A stretch of DNA of 64,000 nucleotides from Pantoea rwandensis (GCF_002095475.1 NZ_MLFR01000020.1:1-64000), one strand, 5' to 3'. Shown: positions 36,137 to 48,657, numbered from the stretch's first letter. Made by a program: numbers and translations. The notes: generated by a model from the letters alone, not told the origin.

Positions 36137-38182
36137 ATGACGCTGAGCAAACTCGATCAGGCGGCGCTTGCCGCAGGTATCGCCGTGGAATTCATCAATG
36201 CTAAAGGTGAGCCGGAAAGTATCAGCGATGATACCAAGCGCGCACTGCTGGCGGTGATGGAGACGCCGCAAGGCAAGGCTCCGCCGCTACCACCGGTGCA
36301 GGTGTTTACGCCGGGCAGCCAGCGCCATCTTATACCCCAAGGCAAAGGCGAGTTTCGCTGGCAGCTTCAGACAGAACAAGGCAAAGCATTCAGCGGTATT
36401 GTGCAGGGCGGAGAATCGTTAGCCCTTCCGGCACGCTTGCCGCAGGGTTATCACCTGTTCACCCTGCATCAGGGGCGTAAGCAGTGGCAAACGCGCATTA
36501 TCATTGCACCACGCCGCTGTTATCTACCGGAACCGCTCAAACAAGGTGAGAAGCGATGGGGGGCACTGGTGCAGCTTTACACGCTGCGCTCCGACCGCAA
36601 TTGGGGTATTGGTGACTTTGGCGATTTGCAGCAGATGGTGGCGCACATTGCGGCCAACGGTGGCGATTTTGTTGGCCTCAATCCATTGCATGCGCTTTAT
36701 CCCGCACAGCCCCAATACGCCAGTCCATACAGCCCCACCTCTAGGCGCTGGATCAATGTGCTGTATATCGACGTCAATCAGGTCGCGGCCTTCGAGCATA
36801 GTCAGGAAGCACAGCGCTGGTGGCAACTCGCCAAAACGCGTAAGGCGTTACAGAAGGCGCGCGACAGTGAATGGGTAGATTATAACGCGGTGGCGACCCT
36901 CAAAATCACGGCGCTGCGCTTGGCATGGCAAGCCTGTCAGCCCGATGCTGATTTCCAACAATTTGTGGTCGAGGGTGGCGAACATCTGCGTTATCAGGCG
37001 GCTTTTGACGGTATTCTCGCTGAACGTGCAGCTGACCATCCTGATGAATGGGGTTGGCAAAACTGGCCAGAAAGCTGGCGGAGTGCTCATCAACCCGAGG
37101 TGCAGCAGTGGTGCGCTGAAAATGAGGGCGAAATTCAGTTCTGGAGCTGGTTACAGTGGCTGGCTCAGCAGCAGTTTGCGGCCTGTTGGCAGCACAGCCA
37201 GCAGTTAGGCATGGCGGTTGGCCTTTACCGCGATCTGGCCGTGGGGGTCGCGCAGCACAGCGCAGAAACCTGGCAAGACCCGCAGTTGTATAAGCTGGGG
37301 GCTTCCGTGGGTGCGCCGCCCGATCGACTCGGTCCTCTGGGGCAAAACTGGGCACTGCCACCGCTTGATCCGCATGTGATGCGCGCGCGTGGTTATCAGC
37401 CGTTTATTGATTTGCTGCGGGCTAATATGCGTGACTGCGGCGCATTGCGTATCGACCATGTGATGGCGCTGCTGCGTTTGTGGTGGATTCCCTATGGTGA
37501 AGGCGCAGAGAAGGGGGCTTACGTCTCGTATCCCGTGGAGGAGTTGATGGCGATACTGGCGTTGGAAAGTCAGCGTCATCGCTGCATGGTGATCGGCGAG
37601 GATCTTGGCACTGTACCCCCGATCATTGTGCGCATGATGCGCAGCCACGGTGTCTTCTCGTGGAAGGTCCTGTTTTTCGAACAGGATCGCGATGGCCGTT
37701 ATCGCCAACCTACCGCATATCCGCGCCAGTCGATAGCCAGCGCCAGTACACATGACTTACCGACGCTGAGTGGATTCTGGCAGGCAGGCGATTTGGCGTT
37801 GGGCGAACAACTCGGCATCTACCAAGGTAGCGTGTTGCAATCATTGCAGCAGCAGCGGGATACCCAGAAGCAGTCGTTACTGGATGCGCTGCAGCAGGCG
37901 GGGGCGATATCTGCACGCGAGGCTAAGCCCGCGCAGAAACAGCCGATGACACCGAAGTTAAATTTGGCTATGCACTATTTTCTTGCTCGAACGGATAGTG
38001 CGCTGCTTGGATTGCAGCCAGAAGATTGGCTGGGGATGACTTCACCCGTCAATGTGCCAGGCACGGTGGATGAATATCCTAACTGGCGACGTAAACTGGG
38101 TGTCACGCTGGAAGTGATGTTTGCCGATAAAGCGGTGAAGCAGGTGCTAAAAGCGGTGAGCAAGGGGCGCAAAGAGGGATAA
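36137..38182 (+). CDS. malQ: 4-alpha-glucanotransferase (amylomaltase) MalQ
   Basis: The 681-residue GH77 enzyme starts from the ATG at 36137 with AAGGAGA upstream. It transfers glucan chains between maltodextrins, producing glucose and substrates for MalP. Visible motifs are WGALVQLYTLRSDRNWGIGDF near 150, the nucleophile region ALRIDHVMALLRLWW near 440, GEDLGTVPP near 495 and the acidic ASTHDLPTLSGFW near 545. A terminator follows. The long repeat-filled gap from malP may loosen co-transcription. Confidence 0.94.
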   Translation: MTLSKLDQAALAAGIAVEFINAKGEPESISDDTKRALLAVMETPQGKAPPLPPVQVFTPGSQRHLIPQGKGEFRWQLQTEQGKAFSGIVQGGESLALPARLPQGYHLFTLHQGRKQWQTRIIIAPRRCYLPEPLKQGEKRWGALVQLYTLRSDRNWGIGDFGDLQQMVAHIAANGGDFVGLNPLHALYPAQPQYASPYSPTSRRWINVLYIDVNQVAAFEHSQEAQRWWQLAKTRKALQKARDSEWVDYNAVATLKITALRLAWQACQPDADFQQFVVEGGEHLRYQAAFDGILAERAADHPDEWGWQNWPESWRSAHQPEVQQWCAENEGEIQFWSWLQWLAQQQFAACWQHSQQLGMAVGLYRDLAVGVAQHSAETWQDPQLYKLGASVGAPPDRLGPLGQNWALPPLDPHVMRARGYQPFIDLLRANMRDCGALRIDHVMALLRLWWIPYGEGAEKGAYVSYPVEELMAILALESQRHRCMVIGEDLGTVPPIIVRMMRSHGVFSWKVLFFEQDRDGRYRQPTAYPRQSIASASTHDLPTLSGFWQAGDLALGEQLGIYQGSVLQSLQQQRDTQKQSLLDALQQAGAISAREAKPAQKQPMTPKLNLAMHYFLARTDSALLGLQPEDWLGMTSPVNVPGTVDEYPNWRRKLGVTLEVMFADKAVKQVLKAVSKGRKEG

Positions 38183-38186
38183 AACA

Positions 38187-38212
38187 AGCGGCAGCTCGGG
38201 TAGGCTGCCGCT
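38187..38212. terminator. bidirectional hairpin between malQ and nfuA
   Basis: AGCGGCAGC and GCTGCCGCT pair across eight bases between the convergent genes. The flanking sequence is A-rich on the left and has only a short T tract on the right. Confidence 0.65.
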
Positions 38213-38219
38213 GTATAAA

Positions 38220-38795
38220 TCAGTAGTAAGAGTGCTCGCCGCGCTGGTGCTCGGTAAGATCACGTACACCTTTCAGCTCAGGGAAGGCTGCCAGCAGCTC
38301 TTTCTCAATGCCATCTTTCAGCGTTACGTCAATCATCGAGCAGCCGTTACAGCCGCCGCCAAACTGCAGAATGGCGTAACCGTCATCGGTGATTTCCATC
38401 AGCGATACGCGACCACCGTGGCCTGCCAACTGAGGGTTGATCTGTGCTTGCAGCAGATACTCTACGCGCTCAACCATTGGCGCTTCGTCAGACACCTTAC
38501 GCATCTTCGCGTTAGGCGCTTTAAGCGTCAGCTGGGATCCGAGGTTATCAGTGACAAAATCAATTTCCGCATCTTCCAGATAGGGTGCGCTCAGTTCATC
38601 CACGTAAGCGGAGAGCTTTTCAAACTTCAATTCGGTATCTGTGGCTTCTACAGCGTCCGGCGGGCAGTAAGAGACGCCACATTCAGCAGTTGGCGTACCC
38701 GGGTTAATGACGAATACGCGAATCTGGGTGCCATCTTCTTGTTTTGACAGCAATTTTGAGAAGTGCTCTTGCGCTGCATCAGTAATAACGATCAT
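38220..38795 (-). CDS. nfuA: Fe-S cluster carrier protein NfuA
   Basis: The 191-residue protein has an N-terminal A-type-like domain lacking its cysteine set (1-100) and a C-terminal NifU-like domain. The cluster-binding CxxC is in [16 protein letters not shown] near residue 150. It delivers 4Fe-4S clusters to target apoproteins, mainly under oxidative stress or iron limitation. It lies next to gntX and bioH as in E. coli. Confidence 0.95.
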   Translation of the reverse strand: MIVITDAAQEHFSKLLSKQEDGTQIRVFVINPGTPTAECGVSYCPPDAVEATDTELKFEKLSAYVDELSAPYLEDAEIDFVTDNLGSQLTLKAPNAKMRKVSDEAPMVERVEYLLQAQINPQLAGHGGRVSLMEITDDGYAILQFGGGCNGCSMIDVTLKDGIEKELLAAFPELKGVRDLTEHQRGEHSYY

Positions 38796-38853
38796 GGCGA
38801 TTGCTCAATAGTTAACTAAATTACTTGGTTATAATACGCCCAACGCCGACGCT

Positions 38854-39531
38854 CTACAAGGTACGGCACAGGCAGCCAATATGTACGCTGGCCGCGCCTT
38901 GCGCCAGCAAAATGCGGCTGATTTCAGTCACTGTACTTCCGGTGGTGACCACATCGTCGATGAGTAAGATATGGCGTCCATGCACCGACATTTCAAGGTG
39001 AAAAGCACCACGCAGGTTCTTTTTACGCGCTGCGGCAGCTAAAAAATGCTGAACTGCACCCTGCCTTCGACGTCGTACGCCTTCGCGATACTCACAACCC
39101 AACCAGCGAGCCAAAGGTTTTGCAATTAACGCTGCCTGATTGTACCCGCGCCGCCAGGCTCGATGGCGATGCAACGGGACGCTTAACACTAAATCTATAC
39201 GCGGCAGGCGATTATCGCGCCGATTTGTTAATAATTTTAACAAAAGCAGCCGCGCGAGCATCACTCTGAGTGCGGTTGCGCGAGAAAATTTCAGCTGCAA
39301 TACCCAGTCGCTGATGGGAGGGCGGTAATCGCTAACGCAGGTCATGCTCTGCCACGGCGGCGGATGCCGGATACAGCGCCCGCAAAGCGAAGTACCACTC
39401 GCAGGTAATGCACAGCATGGGCAGAGAGGTGGCAGAGAAGGGATCAATGTGGCACAGCGGCTGCATAAGCCATGCCCGGCAATCTGTAGCGGCAAGCGGC
39501 ATAGCCAACATAGGGCAGGGATTGATAGCAT
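38854..39531 (-). CDS. gntX: ComF-family phosphoribosyltransferase-like protein GntX
   Basis: The 225-residue protein has an N-terminal zinc-ribbon-like Cys set (CWLC, CSRC, CPCC, CGRC within the first 55 residues) and a C-terminal phosphoribosyltransferase-like domain with ILLIDDVVTTGSTVTE near 190. In E. coli it is needed for use of DNA as a carbon source, and it is homologous to competence ComFC. It is divergent from bioH. Confidence 0.9.
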   Translation of the reverse strand: MLSIPALCWLCRLPLQIAGHGLCSRCATLIPSLPPLCPCCALPASGTSLCGRCIRHPPPWQSMTCVSDYRPPISDWVLQLKFSRATALRVMLARLLLLKLLTNRRDNRLPRIDLVLSVPLHRHRAWRRGYNQAALIAKPLARWLGCEYREGVRRRRQGAVQHFLAAAARKKNLRGAFHLEMSVHGRHILLIDDVVTTGSTVTEISRILLAQGAASVHIGCLCRTL

Positions 39532-39566
39532 AGCGGCCTCTTTTTCTCTTTTCGGGAGTGTAACCG

Positions 39567-40331
39567 ATGAGTTCGCTTTACTGGCACACCACAGGCGAGG
39601 GTGATTGCGATCTTGTGCTGCTGCACGGATGGGGATTAAACGCCGAGGTGTGGCAAAACATCGTTCCTCGACTCAGCCCGCATTTTCGTCTGCATTTGGT
39701 GGATTTGCCTGGCTTTGGGCGCAGCCAGGGTTTTGGCGCGCTGACTTTGGCCGAAATGGCCCAGCAGCTGCTTCCCCATCTGCCTGAGCGAGCACGCCTA
39801 CTGGGATGGTCATTAGGTGGCTTGGTGGCCAGCCACATAGCTTTAACGCAGCCAGAACGCGTCAGTGGCCTAATCAGCGTGGCATCCTCACCCTGTTTTA
39901 CCGCGCGAGGTGATTGGCCGGGAATTAAGCCAGAGACGCTGGAAAGCTTCCAGCAGCAGTTGAGTCATGATTTTCAGCGCACCGTTGAGCGCTTCCTGGC
40001 GCTACAAACCATGGGCACCGAAAATGCGCGCCAGGACGCACGTCAATTGAAAGAGGTGGTGCTGTCACAGCCGATGCCATCGGTGGCGGTACTCGAGGGG
40101 GGATTGGCGATTCTACGTCAGGATGATTTGCGTGATGCACTGGATACGTTAACGGTGCCATTCCTGCGCATTTATGGCTATCTCGATGGGCTGGTACCAC
40201 GTCGCGCGGCTGAAGAGTTGGATGCACGCTGGCCGGATTCCCCTTCTGTAATGATTGAAAAAGCGGCGCATGCGCCCTTCATTTCGCACCCTGATGAGTT
40301 TTGCCAACAGATTATTGATTTCGCACAGTGA
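39567..40331 (+). CDS. bioH: pimeloyl-[acyl-carrier protein] methyl ester esterase BioH
   Basis: The 254-residue alpha/beta hydrolase has nucleophile Ser82 in [11 protein letters not shown] and the oxyanion region [12 protein letters not shown] near 20. [11 protein letters not shown] near 205 carries the Asp, and [12 protein letters not shown] near 235 the His. It demethylates pimeloyl-ACP methyl ester, ending pimelate synthesis for biotin. It is divergent from gntX, 35 bases apart. Confidence 0.94.
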   Translation: MSSLYWHTTGEGDCDLVLLHGWGLNAEVWQNIVPRLSPHFRLHLVDLPGFGRSQGFGALTLAEMAQQLLPHLPERARLLGWSLGGLVASHIALTQPERVSGLISVASSPCFTARGDWPGIKPETLESFQQQLSHDFQRTVERFLALQTMGTENARQDARQLKEVVLSQPMPSVAVLEGGLAILRQDDLRDALDTLTVPFLRIYGYLDGLVPRRAAEELDARWPDSPSVMIEKAAHAPFISHPDEFCQQIIDFAQ

Positions 40332-40494
40332 GTTACGGGTTAGTTGCCTTAAGAAGTGGCAAATCTGTCACAACCAGCAATACTTTTGTCGTGAGCTGCG
40401 CCGCAATGCGGTGTGAATAGAACGTTTTTCTCATCTGATGTGCCTCGCGGCTGCTTACATCTCAACAATGGAAAATGTGCATGAGGGTAATGCT

Positions 40495-40764
40495 ATGAAG
40501 GTAATGAAATGGGTTGTGGCTTCAATGGTGATGGGTGCTGTGTCGTTTTCAGCATTTGCGGCAAAGGAAGTGACCAGAGAAGAAGTACAAAAAATGAACT
40601 TGAAGAAGATCGGTACGGTAACCACCACGGCGGAAACCACTTCGCCCATGGATGCCAAGCGCGAACTCTCTAAAGCGGCCGATGAAAAAGGTGGGAAATA
40701 CTTCCTGGTGATTGCTGGCCGTGAACATGGCAAGTTCAGTGCCACGGCGGATGTCTACGAGTAA
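40495..40764 (+). CDS. YhcN/BhsA/McbA-family small periplasmic protein
   Basis: The 89-residue precursor starts from the ATG at 40495, with GAGGG upstream. The signal peptide is cleaved after SAFA near residue 22. The mature part has the DUF1471 pattern KKIGTVTTTAETTSPMDA and GGKYFLVIAGREHGKFSATADVYE. Members respond to acid, oxidants or biofilm conditions; which paralogue this is cannot be decided. The stop codon ends exactly one base before the convergent neighbour's stop. Confidence 0.85.
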   Translation: MKVMKWVVASMVMGAVSFSAFAAKEVTREEVQKMNLKKIGTVTTTAETTSPMDAKRELSKAADEKGGKYFLVIAGREHGKFSATADVYE

Positions 40765-42453
40765 CTAGCTGCGTAACCACATAAACTGCCAGGCGGCGAG
40801 CCTCAATGGCTCGCTGCCATCTATTTTTTCCCCGCTGATGACATCCTGAAAGTACTTAGCCTCGGGTAAATGCGCACTGACGTCGCGGCTACTGAGATTA
40901 AAGACGCACAATAACCCTGCCTCACTGTCAGGTGAGTATCGGCGCAGCATCAGCAGTGCATTTTCACTCTCCAGCAGCGTCATCGGATTATCCGGGTGAA
41001 ATGCAGGCTGGCGTGTGCGCAGCTGAATCAAAGCACTGAGGCGTTCAAATACCTGCTGGCGTAGCGCGTTATCGCCGCTGATCCACTTTTCCATCTCATG
41101 CAGGCTGAATTTTTCTCGATTAATGGCGCGGTTGTGTCCGGCCGCGCGTACCCCTTCGTTATCATTACGAGAACCCAGGATGCTTTGGATATAGATGGCC
41201 GGTACGCCAGGAAAAGCGAGCAGGATAGCGTGCGCCAGTAGGAAGCGACGCAGGCGCGTATCATCGTCGTCGTTCTGCTGGTTAAGCGCATCGAGATAAG
41301 TGACGTTGATTTCATAAGGACTGGTGGTGCCGTCGGGATTGTTCTTGTATGAAACCAACGCCCCCTCGAGCGCCAATTCACGGACCAGGGCCACAATTTC
41401 CACTTCCGATAAAATTCCACGGGCAGGATTGAGGCCGATGCCATCATGCGAGGCGAGAAAGTTGAAGAATGTCGTTCCGCCGTGACGGGTGTTCAGTGTA
41501 CTGGCCCACTGGCGTAAAGCGCGAGCTGAACCAGAGTGAATGGCGTGCAGCACCAATGGGGGCAAAGAGAATTGGTACACCATCTGCGCTTCATCCTGAC
41601 CATTGCCGAAATAGCTGATGTTGTCTTTGTGCGGCACATTGGTTTCCGTGATGATCACCGTACCGGGCGCGACTTCATCAGCGACAGCGCGGAACAGCTT
41701 CACAAGCTGGTGCGTTTTGGGCAGATGGATGCAGTTTGTACCCGGTGTTTTCCACATATAGCCGACGGCGTCGAGCCTGACGTAATCAGCCCCCTTATTC
41801 AGATAATCCAGCAAGACATCCACCATGCGTATCAGCACTTCCGGGTTGGCGAAATTGAGGTCAATTTGGTCGGCGCTAAACGTGGTCCAGATAAAACGTG
41901 TCTCACCGTTTGCCAGGGTGAAAGGGGTCAGCAGTGGCGAGGTGCGCGGGCGCGTTACAGCGCTCAGATCAGTGGCGGGTGGCATGCTGATAAAAAAGTC
42001 ATCCCAGCCCGGATCCTGCGCCAGAAAGTGTTGAAACCACTGGCTGTGGGCAGACATGTGATTACAGACAAAATCGAACATCAGCCGGGTTTCACTGTGC
42101 AGTGCAGCAATGTGCTGCCAGTTGCCGCAGACAGGGTTGACCTGGTGATAATCAATGACTGAGAAGCCATCGTCTGAAGAGTAAGGAAAGAAGGGGAGCA
42201 GATGCACCAAGTTAAACGTGGATTGTAGGTGCTGCTGATAAAAGTGCGAGAAGCTGGCTAAGGTGGGTTGATCCGGCTCGCGAAACTGGTCGGCATAGCT
42301 GATAAGCACCACATCTTTTTCATCCCAGCGTGCTTTGCGTGGAAGTTTGGCGGTATCTCGCGCTGCGCGAATATGGGAAAGCAGGCGCTCACGTGCTGCG
42401 ACGGGAAAGAGGCCTTCGTAAATTTCATCGAGTAATGCGTTGATAATGTCCAT
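40765..42453 (-). CDS. GH13_18 sugar phosphorylase (sucrose phosphorylase / glucosylglycerate phosphorylase-like)
   Basis: The 562-residue alpha-amylase-superfamily protein has LLPFFPYSSDDGFSVIDYHQV near residue 85. The nucleophile Asp is in DYVRLDAVGYMWK near 235, the acid/base Glu in VIITETNVPHKDNISYFG near 275 and the transition-state Asp in NFLASHDGIGLNPARG near 345. The set fits GH13 subfamily 18, and the length equals YcjM-type glucosylglycerate phosphorylases of enterobacteria. The acceptor (glucosylglycerate, glucosylglycerol or sucrose) is not decided by sequence. It is transcribed alone. Confidence 0.85.
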   Translation of the reverse strand: MDIINALLDEIYEGLFPVAARERLLSHIRAARDTAKLPRKARWDEKDVVLISYADQFREPDQPTLASFSHFYQQHLQSTFNLVHLLPFFPYSSDDGFSVIDYHQVNPVCGNWQHIAALHSETRLMFDFVCNHMSAHSQWFQHFLAQDPGWDDFFISMPPATDLSAVTRPRTSPLLTPFTLANGETRFIWTTFSADQIDLNFANPEVLIRMVDVLLDYLNKGADYVRLDAVGYMWKTPGTNCIHLPKTHQLVKLFRAVADEVAPGTVIITETNVPHKDNISYFGNGQDEAQMVYQFSLPPLVLHAIHSGSARALRQWASTLNTRHGGTTFFNFLASHDGIGLNPARGILSEVEIVALVRELALEGALVSYKNNPDGTTSPYEINVTYLDALNQQNDDDDTRLRRFLLAHAILLAFPGVPAIYIQSILGSRNDNEGVRAAGHNRAINREKFSLHEMEKWISGDNALRQQVFERLSALIQLRTRQPAFHPDNPMTLLESENALLMLRRYSPDSEAGLLCVFNLSSRDVSAHLPEAKYFQDVISGEKIDGSEPLRLAAWQFMWLRS

Positions 42454-42589
42454 TTGATCGCTGGGCCACGCGGAAGGTCATTTTTTTCACACGGATTTTT
42501 TCAGCGTAGACGGGTGAGGGGATTTATCCAATATTTAGATTATATGCGCGGAGGCGGGCTGGCCTCCGCGCATCATTCAGGACTTACAC

Positions 42590-44926
42590 TTAGCGTTTCT
42601 TACCGAACGCCGCTGCAAGTGCGTCGCCCATGGCGCTATTACCTGCTGGGGCGCTGGCGGGTTTGCCGCGTGCTTTGTTATTGGCTGCCGGACGTGCACT
42701 CTCTTTGCCGCTGCTGCGGTTGTTGCCGCCGCGCGCATTGCTTTCACCGGGCTGCTCATCGAGGCGCATAGTGAGGGCAATACGTTTGCGTTGCATATCC
42801 ACTTCCATCACCTTCACTTTGACGATATCGCCCGCTTTCACGACTTGGTGTGGGTCTTCAACGAATTTATCGGAAAGAGAAGAGATATGGACCAGGCCAT
42901 CCTGATGTACGCCGATATCTACAAAGGCACCAAAATTGGTGACGTTGGTGACCGCGCCTTCCAAAATCATACCCGGCAGCAGATCGTTCAGCGTTTCCAC
43001 GCCTTCGGCAAACTGCGCGGTTTTGAATTCTGGGCGGGGATCTCGACCCGGTTTCTCCAGCTCTTTGATGATGTCAGTGACGGTAGGCAGACCGAAACGC
43101 TCATCGGTGAAGTCGCGCGCGTTGAGGTCACGCAGTCCACCGGCGTTGCCCATCAGCTCGCTCAGTGCCTGCTCGGTGGCGGCCAGAATGCGTTCGACCA
43201 GCGGATAGGCTTCTGGGTGCACGGTTGACGCATCCAGTGGATTATCACCGTGATTGATGCGCAGGAAGCCGGCGCACTGCTCGTAAGCTTTTGGCCCCAG
43301 TCGGCTGACTTTCAACAACTGCTGACGATTCTGGAAGCGGCCGTTCTCATCACGCCAGGAGACAATGTTCTGCGCCATCATGCGGGTTAAGCCCGCTACA
43401 CGCGTCAGTAACGCCACCGATGCAGTATTCAGATCCACACCCACGGCGTTTACACAGTCTTCAACCACCGCATCCAGCTTCTTCGCCAGCTGGCTTTGGC
43501 TAACATCATGCTGATACTGGCCAACCCCAATGGATTTCGGATCAATTTTCACCAGCTCTGCCAGCGGATCCTGCAAGCGACGTGCAATAGAGACCGCGCC
43601 GCGAATGGAAACATCCAGATCAGGGAACTCCAGTGCTGCCAGTTCCGATGCAGAGTAAACCGATGCGCCGGCCTCACTGACAATCACTTTCTGCGCGTTG
43701 ATTTGCGGGAACTGCTTCTGCACGTCAAGGAAGAAACGCTCGGTTTCACGTGAAGCGGTGCCGTTACCGATCGCGACCAACTCAACCTGATGTTTGATGC
43801 ACAGAGCCGCTACAGCCGATGCGGCTTTTGCCGCCTGACCGGTGTGAGGGTAGATGGTGTCATACGCAACCAGTTTCCCCGTGGCATCCACCACCGCGAC
43901 TTTCACGCCGGTACGCAGCCCGGGATCGAGGCCCATGGTGGCACGCATGCCCGCCGGTGCTGCCATCAGCAGATCGTTGAGGTTGCGGGCAAAGACATTG
44001 ATAGCTTCATCTTCAGCGCGTTCACGAATGGTGCCCATCAACTCGGTTTCAAGGTGCAACAACACCTTGATACGCCAGGTCCAACTGACAACGGCTTTGC
44101 GCCAGCTATCGGCTGGAGCATTATTCAGACGCAATTGAAGATGTTCAGCGATCAGTGTTTCACCGTGGCTTTCGCGCGGCGCTTCTTCGAATTGTGGATC
44201 GGCGTTCAGAGAGAGTTGCAGCACGCCTTCATTGCGACCACGGAACATCGCCAAAGCGCGGTGGGAAGGAACGGTGCTGAGTGCTTCGTGGTGGTCGAAG
44301 TAGTCGCGGAATTTAGCGCCTTCTTCCTCTTTACCTTCCACCACGCGAGCCACCAGGTGCGCATTCTTCCAGAGATAATCACGTACTTTTGCCAGCAGCG
44401 TGGCGTCTTCGGCAAAGCGTTCCATTAGGATATAGCGCGCGCCGTCCAGCGCTGCGCGCACATCGGCCACGCCTTTATCCGCATCAACATAGCCTGCGGC
44501 CAATGACTCTGGCTCTTGTGAAGGATCGCTCCACAGCGTCTCAGCCAGCGGCTCCAGGCCTGCTTCGATGGCGATTTGCCCACGCGTGCGACGTTTCTGC
44601 TTATACGGCAGATAAAGGTCTTCCAGCTCGGTTTTATTCAGCGTGCCATTGATGGCCGTGGCGAGTTCAGGAGTGAGTTTACCCTGCTCGTCGATGGATT
44701 TCAGAATCGACTGGCGGCGATCTTCCAGCTCACGCAGGTAGCCAAGACGGCTTTCCAACTGACGTAACTGGGTATCATCCAGCCCACCGGTCACTTCCTT
44801 ACGATAACGTGCGATAAATGGCACGGTGTTCCCTTCATCTAGCAAGCGAACGGCGGCGTCAACCTGGTCGGCGCGTGCCTTCAGCTCACTTGCGATAATC
44901 TGGCTCAGTGAATCTTTCATCATCAT
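42590..44926 (-). CDS. tex: Tex family RNA-binding transcription accessory protein
   Basis: The roughly 778-residue protein is nearly collinear with E. coli YhgF/Tex. It has an N-terminal Tex domain, a YqgF-like nuclease fold ([17 protein letters not shown] near 325), helix-hairpin-helix segments near 500-560 and an S1 RNA-binding domain near 650 ([26 protein letters not shown]). The C-terminal tail is Gly/Asn/Arg rich. The first of three consecutive ATGs is taken as the start. Its molecular role in E. coli is still poorly defined; it affects transcription or translation recovery. Confidence 0.93.
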   Translation of the reverse strand: MMMKDSLSQIIASELKARADQVDAAVRLLDEGNTVPFIARYRKEVTGGLDDTQLRQLESRLGYLRELEDRRQSILKSIDEQGKLTPELATAINGTLNKTELEDLYLPYKQKRRTRGQIAIEAGLEPLAETLWSDPSQEPESLAAGYVDADKGVADVRAALDGARYILMERFAEDATLLAKVRDYLWKNAHLVARVVEGKEEEGAKFRDYFDHHEALSTVPSHRALAMFRGRNEGVLQLSLNADPQFEEAPRESHGETLIAEHLQLRLNNAPADSWRKAVVSWTWRIKVLLHLETELMGTIRERAEDEAINVFARNLNDLLMAAPAGMRATMGLDPGLRTGVKVAVVDATGKLVAYDTIYPHTGQAAKAASAVAALCIKHQVELVAIGNGTASRETERFFLDVQKQFPQINAQKVIVSEAGASVYSASELAALEFPDLDVSIRGAVSIARRLQDPLAELVKIDPKSIGVGQYQHDVSQSQLAKKLDAVVEDCVNAVGVDLNTASVALLTRVAGLTRMMAQNIVSWRDENGRFQNRQQLLKVSRLGPKAYEQCAGFLRINHGDNPLDASTVHPEAYPLVERILAATEQALSELMGNAGGLRDLNARDFTDERFGLPTVTDIIKELEKPGRDPRPEFKTAQFAEGVETLNDLLPGMILEGAVTNVTNFGAFVDIGVHQDGLVHISSLSDKFVEDPHQVVKAGDIVKVKVMEVDMQRKRIALTMRLDEQPGESNARGGNNRSSGKESARPAANNKARGKPASAPAGNSAMGDALAAAFGKKR

Positions 44927-45126
44927 TAACAATGCTTACACAGGGTTGGAAAATAGGGGACAGTTATACGGATTGGGGCGGCAAATTGCCAGTCGGGGAC
45001 AGGCGAATCCGTCTTTTTCTGAATGCAGCGCGCACATTGTGGGACGCACCTTGCTGAAGGAAGAGCAGTCGCTTATTGTTGGCGCTTCTTTACCGTACTG
45101 AAACGCTGTGAGCACGAGTAGACGCG

Positions 45127-45615
45127 ATGAAAACCCAACTGATTACCCGTGAGGGCTACAACAAATTACGTGCAGAGCACGACCATTTGTGGAACGAAAA
45201 GCGTCCGGAAATCACCAAAATTGTTTCCTGGGCCGCGAGCCTGGGTGACCGCTCAGAAAACGCTGATTACACCTACAACAAGCGTCTGCTGCGCCAGATT
45301 GACCGGCGCGTACGCTATCTCCGTAAGTGTCTTGCCGATCTCAAAATTATTGATTATGCACCGCAACAGGAAGGCAAAGTGTTCTTTGGTGCTTGGGTTG
45401 AAGTGGAGAATGAGCAGGGCGATGCTAAACGCTTTCGCATCGTCGGGCCGGATGAAATCTACGGCGAGGCGGTAAAAGAGTACATTTCGATCGATTCACC
45501 GATGGCGCGTGCATTGATTAAAAAAGAAGTGGATGACGAGGTTGTCGTCAATACGCCGGAAGGGCAGAAAACCTGGTTTGTAAATCGCATCGAGTATGTG
45601 AAAGAAGCAGAATAA
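45127..45615 (+). CDS. greB: transcription elongation factor GreB
   Basis: The 162-residue protein has an N-terminal coiled-coil (1-75) carrying the acidic tip SLGDRSENADYTYNKRLLR near 40-58 that enters the RNA polymerase secondary channel. The C-terminal domain begins at VFFGAWVEVENEQG. It stimulates cleavage of backtracked transcripts. It is divergent from tex and in the same direction as ompR, whereas in E. coli greB and ompR are divergent. Confidence 0.93.
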   Translation: MKTQLITREGYNKLRAEHDHLWNEKRPEITKIVSWAASLGDRSENADYTYNKRLLRQIDRRVRYLRKCLADLKIIDYAPQQEGKVFFGAWVEVENEQGDAKRFRIVGPDEIYGEAVKEYISIDSPMARALIKKEVDDEVVVNTPEGQKTWFVNRIEYVKEAE

Positions 45616-45624
45616 AAAAGAGGC

Positions 45625-45672
45625 GGAGAATAATGGCTTGGGTAAAAAAGCCTTGGGTGCGACTTATTCTCC
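45625..45672. other. nested inverted repeat downstream of greB
   Basis: GGAGAATAA (45625-45633) pairs with TTATTCTCC (45664-45672), and inside it GGCTT (45635-45639) pairs with AAGCC (45648-45652). It is not followed by a T run, so it is not a standard terminator. Confidence 0.55.
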
Positions 45673-45739
45673 GGTGGCGAAATGGGCTGGCAGTAAAAGG
45701 GGTAAGCGCCGCAGCCTTGCCGCGCCTGAATCGTACAGT

Positions 45740-45982
45740 TTATTTACCGGGCGTCGTTGCTGTGGTTGTAGAGGTACTGCTGGTGCCTTTGTCTCCGCCA
45801 CCCATGGTCGCTAATGCGATTCCGAGCAGTGCGCCTACTGCACCGACACCAATAGCATCTGAGTTGCCTTTAGCGGTCGTTGAGGCTTGTGCCCCTGCTG
45901 CTTCGCCCGCGCTGGTGGCCGCTTGCGCTTGAGAAAAGCTGACCAGAGCCAGCGCACTCAGCAAGACCATCGTTTTTTTCAT
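45740..45982 (-). CDS. YjbE-like small secreted glycine/serine/threonine-rich protein
   Basis: The 80-residue protein starts from the ATG at 45982 with GAGAGAGA upstream. The signal peptide ends near residue 21 (SQAQA). The short mature part is Gly/Ala/Thr rich, with GVGAVGALLGIALATMGGGDKGT and a Ser/Thr run at the C-terminus, resembling YjbE of the exopolysaccharide-linked yjbEFGH operon. The yjbFGH partners are not adjacent, so this is an orphan copy. The function is not established. Confidence 0.65.
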   Translation of the reverse strand: MKKTMVLLSALALVSFSQAQAATSAGEAAGAQASTTAKGNSDAIGVGAVGALLGIALATMGGGDKGTSSTSTTTATTPGK

Positions 45983-46493
45983 CTCTCTCTCCAAATACAC
46001 GTCAGTACAGCAAGATTTGGTGCAGTTTCTGAGATTCAGTCCCAAGAGAAAAGAGATGTTTACTTGCTGATAAATAGAACTTTATTTTAGGTTGGTCTTG
46101 TTGGGCGCGGGCAGGGGAATGTTCCGAGAGCAGTCAGGAACGGAAAGCAAAAACAGCCAGATATTGTGCTGTAACGCATGCGTCATTTAGCGATAGTTTG
46201 CTGCGGACTTAAGTCAAATGGCCCAGCATCACAGACTATTTGATGGCCCAATGCAATGTGATCCAGACCCAAACAGAAAATCGCTGAAATTTTCGGATTA
46301 GCGCTAAGCGGCTGGAAAGCACAGACAAAAAGCGCGAGACAGAGCGCATTTCAAGTCTAAAATTAAATATAAGCTGCTGTTTAATATGCTTTGTAACAAT
46401 TTCGGCTAGAATATAAACCATTAATGACTGTCACATGTGGGCATCTTTTTTACACAATATTGGCTCAGGCAATGGCGCCTTTGGGAGTTGAAC
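45983..46493. other. long upstream region of ompR
   Basis: About 510 bases hold no convincing gene. The stretch should contain the promoters for the YjbE-like gene (leftward) and the ompR-envZ operon (rightward). It becomes AT-rich in the 130 bases before ompR, and I could not assign a clear sigma-70 promoter by eye. Confidence 0.45.
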
Positions 46494-48577
<2,084 letters not shown>

Positions 48578-48657
48578 CAGGGTCATTTATTGCGCATCTG
48601 CTAGCAGCCTTGCTGTTCAGGTTTGCACGATAAATCGCACTACTGCATAAGTCACTC

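Noticed and set aside
45633..45932. Rightward 99-codon ORF after greB
   Set aside because: Its second half is the antisense of the secreted YjbE-like gene, and the Val/Pro/Ala-rich translation looks like a shadow frame.
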